This document shows, piece by piece, positions 57,201 to 64,000 of a stretch of 64,000 nt of DNA. Both the position numbers and the translations under genes were made by a program. Within the stretch, counting starts at the first letter, position 1, and each line of letters opens with the position of its first letter. The stretch covers positions 3,906,001 to 3,970,000 of the forward strand of contig MOWL01000067.1 in the NCBI GenBank assembly GCA_002110485.1, in the 5' to 3' direction. Under the pieces are notes generated by a model that ran no database searches, was not told the DNA's origin, and worked only from the letters and a program-made list of their open reading frames with translations. This DNA is from Emergomyces orientalis (Eukaryota; Ascomycota; Eurotiomycetes; Onygenales; Ajellomycetaceae).

Positions 57201-57337
57201 CCGCGATTGAACTGTAAGGGGATACCCCCCTGGCCTAGAAGGGGAATCTTGCGAGCATTGCGGACAGGGCAACAATGCGAGCAAATTGACAATAAAGGAC
57301 GTCTTAGCTGCCGTCCATAGGATAGGTAAACTGTCAT
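54206..57337 (-). CDS. MSH1: Mitochondrial DNA mismatch-repair protein Msh1
   Basis: Exons 57337-57017, 56953-56041 and 55977-54206 encode 1001 residues; both introns are 63 nt. Msh1 is the mitochondrial MutS homologue that maintains mtDNA. The mismatch-recognition motif GNFYELYFEQA crosses the first splice (F105-E107). Other blocks are KTTAGAVPMAGFPFFQLDRF, GLSWLDLSTGDFF and a lever region GSLLHAVRRTSTKSGARLL. Walker A is ITGPNMGGKSTFLRQ, Walker B SFVIMDEVGRGTTPEDG, and ATHFHVLADM is present. I start at 57337 because MTVYLSYGRQLRRPLLSICS and CCPVRNARKIPLLGQG form a basic, acid-free mitochondrial leader. An in-frame ATG at 57538 would add 67 residues rich in Glu and Leu that would spoil such a signal. 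It is divergent from BRR2. Confidence 0.9.
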
Positions 57338-57770
57338 TATCCACCATATCCACAATTCACGCTGTTCTGTACTTGCATCCTGTTCCCGCTGATTTAACCC
57401 AGAATAATTAATGTGGTCATAGTTGACGCGCTCAAAAAGTCGTCGCCGCTGCCTTTGCGCCGCTAATCCCTTTTTGGCCTTCAACAGCCACAGCATCAAA
57501 GCTTCCAACTCTTCAACCTCAGAATGTTTCAACAGCATTTTCTCTGCTGTACACTGAATGTTTTACTACCCTCAACACCTGTGAATCTAGCATTTTCGAG
57601 CTTAAATCTCGCACCCCATATCAAGCGATGCGGCCAGGCTCCTGAATTACCCTTACTCCTGTGTATGTAGGCTTTTCACGACTTTACGCCAGATCTTCAA
57701 CTTCCAAACGAGCCACGCTTTACCAGTGCGAAAGAGCACCTCTCGACGATAACCCGGTACGGCGGCCAAG
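57338..57770. promoter_or_regulatory. Shared divergent promoter of MSH1 and BRR2
   Basis: The gap is 433 bp between the chosen starts, or 232 bp if MSH1 begins at 57538. It must hold the control sequences of both genes. I see no TATA box or familiar repeated site. Confidence 0.5.
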
Positions 57771-60700
57771 ATGGCGGACCCCAATAATGTGTCGCAGTAC
57801 AAGTACTCGGCGATGTCCAACCTGGTTCTCCAGGCGGACCGTCGTTTCGTAACTCGCCGCACAGATGAGGTAACTGGTGACCCGGAGTCCCTCGCTGGTC
57901 GTATTAATATCAAGGACATGGGCACGCGAGCCTCAGAAGCCGATGCCACAAAGATCAAAAAAGCTCCAGTTGCCCCCAAGAACCTCGAACGAGGCGCCAT
58001 TCGAGAAGGCGAAGATGTCTTGCGGCGGGAACAACGAAAACGAAAGCGAGGGGAGCAAGTACAGTTGAGGGGCGTGGGTATCTTGTCGGCAGCAGATGCA
58101 CTTATCGAAGGCCTGAAATATCGACCGAGAACTCCCGCGACTAGGGCAACCTATGATTTAATTCTTACCATGACCGCCAATCACCTAGGCGACGTGTCTC
58201 ACGAAATCATTCGAAGTGCTGCTGATGCTGTGCTGGAGCTCTTAAAAGATGAAAATATGAAGGATTTCGACAAGAAAAAAGAGATTGATGATCTACTTGG
58301 CAGCTCTATGGCGGCAAAGGAGTTTAATGAGCTGGTCAACCTAGGAAAGAAAATCACAGACTACGATGCGCAGGATGAAGATGAAAACATGGAGGACGGC
58401 GCAGATGGTCTACAGGGTGGCGAGGAGTTGGATGAGAGGCAAGGTGTAGCCGTTGTTTTCGATGAATCGGACGAAGATGAAGATAATATGGCTCGCGAGG
58501 TTCGAGATGCGGATGAGCCGTCCGACGAGGACATGTCTGACGAAGAGGATCAACCCGGTTTAGAGGAGGTTGCAACCGCTGGCGCTGCCGCTGCTGAAGA
58601 GGACGAGGCGGGAACCCCTGGCGAAGAAATAGTTATCGATGGCGCCACGGAAGCATCTCGTAACAACAAAACTAAGGGTAGCGCAAAGTTCGTCCCGGTC
58701 CGTGAAATCGACGCGTACTGGCTCCAGCGAGAGATCGGATCGATTTACAGCGACGCGCATACACAACAAGAAAAGACTCAAGAGGCCTTACGAATGATGG
58801 GCGAAAAGTCAGACGATGGTAATGAAAGGCAGCTTCGTGATGTAGAAAATGACCTGATGGAACTTTTTGATTATGACTATCCGGAGCTAGTAGGAAAGCT
58901 CATTACGAACCGAGATAGAATTGTCTGGGTAACCAAATGGAGACGGACAGCCGAGGATGCGGACGCCAAAGCCGCACTTGAAAACGAAATGATCGAGGCT
59001 GGGCACCGCGACATTTTGGATGAACTTCATGGCAAGGTGTCTCGAGAAGCAGCAGGGGACCGATCTTGGAGAAAGATGAAAGTTGACCTAATGGATATCG
59101 ATATCCCGGGGCTTAAACCAAGCGAAGCTGAATCTAAGCCAAAGGATGGTGTTTTGATGGGTGGACTCCAGCCGAAAAAGCTCATCGACCTTGAGAATCT
59201 GGTGTTTGATCAAGGAAATCATCTAATGACCAACCCCAACGTCAAATTGCCGCAAGGGTCAACGAAACGAACTTTTAAAGGCTATGAAGAAATCCACGTT
59301 CCTGCTCCCAAACCAAAGAAGGATCCAGGTGAACGCCTTATTCCCATTTCAGATCTTCCAGATTGGGCTCGCCCCGGCTTTAGGAACTCTCAAAAGCTCA
59401 ATCGCATCCAAACGAAATGTTTCCCGATGGCCTTCAACGATGATGGGAACATGCTCGTTTGTGCCCCAACAGGCTCTGGGAAAACCAATGTCGCGATGCT
59501 CGCAATGCTACGTGAAATTGGGAAAAATCGGAACCCTGACACTGGCGAAATCATGTTAGATGACTTCAAAATTGTTTACATCGCACCGTTGAAAGCGCTT
59601 GTCCAGGAACAAGTTGGAAATTTCGGCGAACGATTAAAACCTTACGGAATTCGCGTCTCGGAACTCACTGGTGACCGGCAACTTACCAAACAACAAATAG
59701 CGGATACCCAGATTATCGTGACCACGCCTGAAAAGTGGGATGTTATCACGAGAAAAGCAACCGACACCAGCTATACACGGCTTGTACGACTCATAATCAT
59801 CGATGAAATCCACTTGCTCCATGATGACAGAGGTCCCGTATTGGAAAGTATAGTGAGCAGGACGATACGTAAAATTGAACAGACGGGCGATCCAGTACGC
59901 CTTATTGGTCTCAGCGCCACGCTACCTAACTATCGCGACGTGGGTAGCTTCTTGCGCGTTGATCCGATCAATGCGCTTTTCCACTTTGATGGTTCATATA
60001 GACCATGTCCGCTGAAGCAAGAGTTTATTGGTGTGACCGATAAAAAGGCTATCAAACAACTGAAAACCATGAATGATGTTTGCTATACTAAAGTTCTTGA
60101 GCAAGTTGGTACAAATAAAAATCAGATGCTAATTTTCGTTCACTCGAGAAAAGAAACGGCAAAAACCGCCAGGTATATCCGAGACAAAGCAGTTGAGATG
60201 GAAACCATAGGCCAAATATTGAGAAGTGACGCAGCCAGTCGGGCCATCCTCACAGAAGAAGCCGATGCAGTCAACGACCCTGCGCTAAAGGACCTGATGC
60301 CTTACGGTTTTGGTATCCATCATGCCGGAATGAGTCTCGCTGATCGTACCTCCGTTCAAGAGCTCTTCGTGGATGGCAGCTTGCAAGTTCTCGTCTGTAC
60401 TGCTACCCTCGCATGGGGCGTCAATCTTCCAGCACATACTGTCATTATCAAGGGTACACAAGTGTACTCACCGGAGAAAGGCAGTTGGGTTGAGTTGAGT
60501 CCTCAAGATGTGCTGCAAATGCTTGGCCGTGCGGGCCGGCCGCAGTATGACACATTCGGAGAGGGTATCATAATCACATCCCAGACCGAAATGCAATATT
60601 ATCTCTCTTTGCTTAACCAGCAACTTCCTATTGAAAGCCAGCTGATGAGCAAACTTGCGGATAATCTAAACGCTGAGATTGTGCTCGGAAATGTCCGCAA

Positions 60701-63700
60701 TCGCGACGAGGGAGTGGAATGGCTCGGTTATACCTACTTATTCGTGCGAATGCTTCGCTCCCCTGGCCTATATAGCGTTGGCACTGATTATGAAAATGAT
60801 GAAGCCCTTGAACAACGACGCGTGGATCTCATCCACTCTGCTGCAACCGTGCTCGAAAAGGCCAACCTTGTCAAATATGAGAAAAACACGGGAAGACTCC
60901 AATCTACCGAACTTGGCCGGATCGCTTCCCATTATTACATCACCCACAGTTCCATGAGTACATATAACCACCACCTTCAGCCTATGGTATCCACAATTGA
61001 GCTTTTCCGTATATTTGCCCTCAGCGATGAATTCAAATATATTCCAGTTCGACAGGATGAAAAACTGGAGCTAGCGAAGTTACTTGGTCGTGTCCCCATT
61101 CCAGTGAAGGAAAGCATTGAGGAACCGCATGCAAAGATCAATGTTCTCCTCCAAGCCTACATATCTCGCTTGAAGCTCGAAGGGCTAGCGTTAATGGCAG
61201 ACATGGTATATGTTACCCAATCAGCAGGTCGTATTCTTCGAGCAATTTTCGAAATTGCACTGAGGAAAGGTTGGGCATCTGTCGCTAAAACTGCCCTCAG
61301 CCTTTGCAAAATGGCAGAAAAGCGAATGTGGCCTACGATGTCCCCTCTTCGTCAATTTCCATCATGCCCCCGCGATATCTTGCAAAAGTCAGAAAGAATT
61401 GACGTGCCTTGGTCCACGTATTTTGATCTAGATCCCCCCCGGATGGGAGAGTTATTAGGCATCCCCAAGGCAGGCCGAGTAGTTTGCGGCCTTGTCGAGA
61501 AGTTCCCGCGTCTCGATGTGCAGGCACAAGTTCAACCAATGACTCGGTCAATGGTACGTGTGGAACTCACTATCACGCCAAATTTCACCTGGGATGATGA
61601 ACTTCACGGTGTTGCTGAGAGCTTCTGGATTATCGTGGAAGACTGCGACGGTGAAGATATCCTTTTCCACGACCAATTCATCCTTCGCAAAGAATTTGCC
61701 GTTTCTGAAATGAACGAGCATTTAGTCGAATTCACAGTACCAATAACGGAACCAATGCCGCCAAATTATTTCATCTCACTCGTTTCGGATCGGTGGATGC
61801 ATTCGGAGACAAAAATACCCGTTTCATTTCAGAAACTCATTCTGCCAGAGCGTTTCCCTGCTCATACACCATTGTTGGATATGCAGCGGGTACCAGTCAA
61901 AGCTCTCAAACGGCCCGAGTACCAAAAGCTCTATCCTCACTGGGACCATTTTAACAAGGTGCAGACACAGACCTTCAAGTCATTGTTCGACACGGATGAC
62001 AACGTTTTCCTTGCAGCCCCGACTGGCAGTGGAAAAACCGTCTGTGCAGAGTTTGCTCTCCTTCATCACTGGTCAAAATCCAAACCTGGCAAAGCAGTCT
62101 ATATTGCTCCCTTCCAAGAATTGATCGACCAGCGAGTGAGCGATTGGCAAAGCCGGTTAGGCAATCTTAACGGTGGCAAGAACATTTTGAAACTTACAGG
62201 GGAAACCACTGCAGATCTGAAAATTCTCGAGCAAGCCAATCTAGTACTCGCTACTCCGATTCAGTGGGACGTCCTGTCACGACAATGGCAGCGTCGTAAG
62301 AACGTGCAAGCTGTTGAGCTTTTCATCGCCGATGAACTTCACATGCTTGGCGGCCAAGGTGGCTACATCTACGAGGTTATTGTTTCGCGAATGCATTATA
62401 TTGCCCTTCAAACTGAAAAAGAGCTACGGATGATTGGGCTGAGTGTCCCTCTGTCCAATGCCCGGGACATTGGGGAATGGTTGGGCGCTAAAAAACATAC
62501 TGTTTACAACTTTAGCCCCCACGTTCGCCCTGTTCCATTAGAGCTGCACATTCAATCTTACACAATCCCCCATTTCCCATCTCTCATGCTTGCCATGGCG
62601 AAACCTGCCTTTGCATCAATTCTACAGCTATCCCCTGATAAGCCGGCGTTACTGTTTGTACCTACTCGAAAGCAAACACGCTCGACTGCTCTGGATTTGT
62701 TGGCTGCTTGCATTGCCGCAGACGATGAAGACAGGTTCTTACATGCTGATATTGAAGAAATTTCACCACTGCTAAAGCGAATTGACGAACAAGCGCTCGC
62801 AGAATCCATTTCACACGGAATTGGCTATTATCACGAAGCTCTTAGCAACAGCGACAAACGCATTGTCTCGCACCTCTTCAAGATTGGGGCGATACAAGTC
62901 ATGCTTGCCTCTCGAGATGTTTGCTGGGAGATCAATTTAAATGCGCATCTAGTTATTGTTATGAATACTCAATTTTTTGATGGCCGAGAGCATCGATATA
63001 TCGACTATCCTATTAGTGAAATACTTCAAATGTTCGGAAAATCTTCTCGTCCCCTTGAAGATAAAAGTGGAAAGGGAGTGCTTATGGTTCCCGCAGTCAA
63101 ACGCGACTACTACAAAAAGTTCTTGAATGAAGCGTTGCCAATAGAAAGCCATTTACAAATATATCTGCACGATGCGTTTGTCACCGAGATCAGCACGAGA
63201 ACTATTGCATCCACTCAAGATGCTGTCGATTGGATGACATACACGTACTTCTATCGCCGTCTCCTCGCAAATCCTAGCTATTATGGCCTAACTGATGTGA
63301 GTCATGAAGGCTTGAGTACGTTCCTCTCAGAGTTGGTTGAGAACACTCTTAAGGAACTCTCTGAAGCCAAGATCATCGATCTGGACGAGGAGGACGACAC
63401 TCTGTCACCACTAAATGCTGCTATGATTGCTGCATATTACAACATTTCGTTCATCACCATGCAAACATTCTTGCTTTCTCTAACAGCCAGAACCAAGCTG
63501 AAGGGCATTCTCGAAATTGTTACCTCTGCTACTGAATTTGAAACGATCCAGGTTCGACGGCATGAAGAACATATTCTCCGCCGTGTATATGATAGGGTGC
63601 CAGTCAAAATGTCGCAACCAGTTTACGACTCGCCTCACTTTAAGGCATTCGTCCTTTTGCAAGCGCATTTCTCACGCATGCAGCTTCCGATTGATCTGGG

Positions 63701-64000
63701 CAAAGATCAAGAAGTTATTGTGGGTAAAGTTTTGAACCTCCTGAGCGCATGTGTAGATGTTCTGTCTTCCGAGGGCCACTTGAACGCCATGAATGCAATG
63801 GAAATGTCGCAGATGGTTGTTCAAGCTATGTGGGACCGGGATAGTCCGTTGAAGCAAATTCCTCATTTCGGCCCCGAGGCCATCAAAGTGGCCAATGAGT
63901 TCCAGTATGTTCGCCCTTTCACTTCCAATAGTCCATTGTCAATTCCTAACCACCTTTTCACGCGCAGGATCAAGGACATCTTCGAGTTCATGGAAGCTAT
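57771..64000 (+). CDS. BRR2: Pre-mRNA splicing helicase Brr2 (5' 2055 codons; runs off the window)
   Basis: Exon 1 runs 57771-63904 without a stop; an intron 63905-63967 (GTATGT...CAG) leads to exon 2 at 63968, cut by the window edge. Brr2 is the U5 snRNP DExD/H ATPase that unwinds U4/U6 for spliceosome activation. The N-terminal 500 residues include an acidic region. Cassette 1 looks active: APTGSGKT (565-572), DEIH (678-681), GLSATLPNYRDVG and QMLGRAGRPQ, followed by a winged-helix and Sec63 unit. Cassette 2 keeps APTGSGKT (1416-1423) and DELH, but has GLSVPLSNARDIG in place of SAT and QMFGKSSRPLED in place of the arginine-finger motif. This is the normal pseudo-helicase pattern of Brr2, where cassette 2 regulates. 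The start MADPNNVSQYKYSAMSNLVL fits the family. Confidence 0.95.
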   Translation, partial: MADPNNVSQYKYSAMSNLVLQADRRFVTRRTDEVTGDPESLAGRINIKDMGTRASEADATKIKKAPVAPKNLERGAIREGEDVLRREQRKRKRGEQVQLRGVGILSAADALIEGLKYRPRTPATRATYDLILTMTANHLGDVSHEIIRSAADAVLELLKDENMKDFDKKKEIDDLLGSSMAAKEFNELVNLGKKITDYDAQDEDENMEDGADGLQGGEELDERQGVAVVFDESDEDEDNMAREVRDADEPSDEDMSDEEDQPGLEEVATAGAAAAEEDEAGTPGEEIVIDGATEASRNNKTKGSAKFVPVREIDAYWLQREIGSIYSDAHTQQEKTQEALRMMGEKSDDGNERQLRDVENDLMELFDYDYPELVGKLITNRDRIVWVTKWRRTAEDADAKAALENEMIEAGHRDILDELHGKVSREAAGDRSWRKMKVDLMDIDIPGLKPSEAESKPKDGVLMGGLQPKKLIDLENLVFDQGNHLMTNPNVKLPQGSTKRTFKGYEEIHVPAPKPKKDPGERLIPISDLPDWARPGFRNSQKLNRIQTKCFPMAFNDDGNMLVCAPTGSGKTNVAMLAMLREIGKNRNPDTGEIMLDDFKIVYIAPLKALVQEQVGNFGERLKPYGIRVSELTGDRQLTKQQIADTQIIVTTPEKWDVITRKATDTSYTRLVRLIIIDEIHLLHDDRGPVLESIVSRTIRKIEQTGDPVRLIGLSATLPNYRDVGSFLRVDPINALFHFDGSYRPCPLKQEFIGVTDKKAIKQLKTMNDVCYTKVLEQVGTNKNQMLIFVHSRKETAKTARYIRDKAVEMETIGQILRSDAASRAILTEEADAVNDPALKDLMPYGFGIHHAGMSLADRTSVQELFVDGSLQVLVCTATLAWGVNLPAHTVIIKGTQVYSPEKGSWVELSPQDVLQMLGRAGRPQYDTFGEGIIITSQTEMQYYLSLLNQQLPIESQLMSKLADNLNAEIVLGNVRNRDEGVEWLGYTYLFVRMLRSPGLYSVGTDYENDEALEQRRVDLIHSAATVLEKANLVKYEKNTGRLQSTELGRIASHYYITHSSMSTYNHHLQPMVSTIELFRIFALSDEFKYIPVRQDEKLELAKLLGRVPIPVKESIEEPHAKINVLLQAYISRLKLEGLALMADMVYVTQSAGRILRAIFEIALRKGWASVAKTALSLCKMAEKRMWPTMSPLRQFPSCPRDILQKSERIDVPWSTYFDLDPPRMGELLGIPKAGRVVCGLVEKFPRLDVQAQVQPMTRSMVRVELTITPNFTWDDELHGVAESFWIIVEDCDGEDILFHDQFILRKEFAVSEMNEHLVEFTVPITEPMPPNYFISLVSDRWMHSETKIPVSFQKLILPERFPAHTPLLDMQRVPVKALKRPEYQKLYPHWDHFNKVQTQTFKSLFDTDDNVFLAAPTGSGKTVCAEFALLHHWSKSKPGKAVYIAPFQELIDQRVSDWQSRLGNLNGGKNILKLTGETTADLKILEQANLVLATPIQWDVLSRQWQRRKNVQAVELFIADELHMLGGQGGYIYEVIVSRMHYIALQTEKELRMIGLSVPLSNARDIGEWLGAKKHTVYNFSPHVRPVPLELHIQSYTIPHFPSLMLAMAKPAFASILQLSPDKPALLFVPTRKQTRSTALDLLAACIAADDEDRFLHADIEEISPLLKRIDEQALAESISHGIGYYHEALSNSDKRIVSHLFKIGAIQVMLASRDVCWEINLNAHLVIVMNTQFFDGREHRYIDYPISEILQMFGKSSRPLEDKSGKGVLMVPAVKRDYYKKFLNEALPIESHLQIYLHDAFVTEISTRTIASTQDAVDWMTYTYFYRRLLANPSYYGLTDVSHEGLSTFLSELVENTLKELSEAKIIDLDEEDDTLSPLNAAMIAAYYNISFITMQTFLLSLTARTKLKGILEIVTSATEFETIQVRRHEEHILRRVYDRVPVKMSQPVYDSPHFKAFVLLQAHFSRMQLPIDLGKDQEVIVGKVLNLLSACVDVLSSEGHLNAMNAMEMSQMVVQAMWDRDSPLKQIPHFGPEAIKVANEFQYVRPFTSNSPLSIPNHLFTRRIKDIFEFMEA

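Overview
The window looks like the nuclear genome of a filamentous ascomycete. Its genes carry short introns of about 50-140 nt with GTATGT/GTAAGT donors, and the products (Hrd1, Brr2, Msh1, Rpf2, CK2 alpha, Ap4A phosphorylase) are of fungal type. Intergenic tracts of 2-5 kb, a DUF3431 protein, low-complexity insertions and a transposase-derived helix-turn-helix relic fit a eurotiomycete, perhaps Onygenales. That placement is inference from gene style; no search was run. Gene models were built by hand from reading frames, splice consensus and remembered family motifs. No tRNA, rRNA, CRISPR array or intact mobile element was recognised.

Layout: 0-3.2 kb has no supportable gene. 3.2-6.5 kb holds an Ap4A phosphorylase (APA2 type) facing a Myb/SANT-like nuclear protein. 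6.5-10.4 kb is gene-poor. 10.4-15.8 kb has an MFS transporter diverging from HRD1, the ER-associated degradation ubiquitin ligase. 15.8-20.9 kb is a gene-poor tract with clustered short palindromic motifs. 20.9-30.3 kb has a DUF3431 protein, a large glutamine/alanine-rich protein and a basic hypothetical protein. 30.3-34.5 kb is mostly non-coding, with one small Cys-rich gene and one doubtful ORF.

34.5-46.3 kb is dense: valyl-tRNA synthetase, CK2 catalytic subunit, the RNase P/MRP subunit Rpp1/Rpp30, a secreted Pro/Thr/Ala-rich protein and the ribosome-assembly factor Rpf2. 46.3-50.7 kb holds an orphan acidic C-terminal exon, the broken helix-turn-helix gene, the peroxisomal membrane protein PXMP4 and an interstitial telomere-like repeat. 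50.7-64 kb has a zinc-type dehydrogenase, ureidoglycolate lyase, mitochondrial MSH1 and, diverging from it, BRR2, which runs off the right edge.

The genes are mostly unrelated housekeeping functions rather than a pathway cluster. Two head-to-head pairs (CKA1/RPP1 and MSH1/BRR2) share short intergenic promoters. The strongest unusual signals are an apparent non-AUG start for a mitochondrial valyl-tRNA synthetase isoform, with two Gcn4/CpcA-type sites upstream; the cluster of identical TACTCCGTAC decamers at 18-19.6 kb; the interstitial TTAGGG-like tract; and the transposase-derived ORF with one premature stop. I did not find a clearly new multi-gene system.
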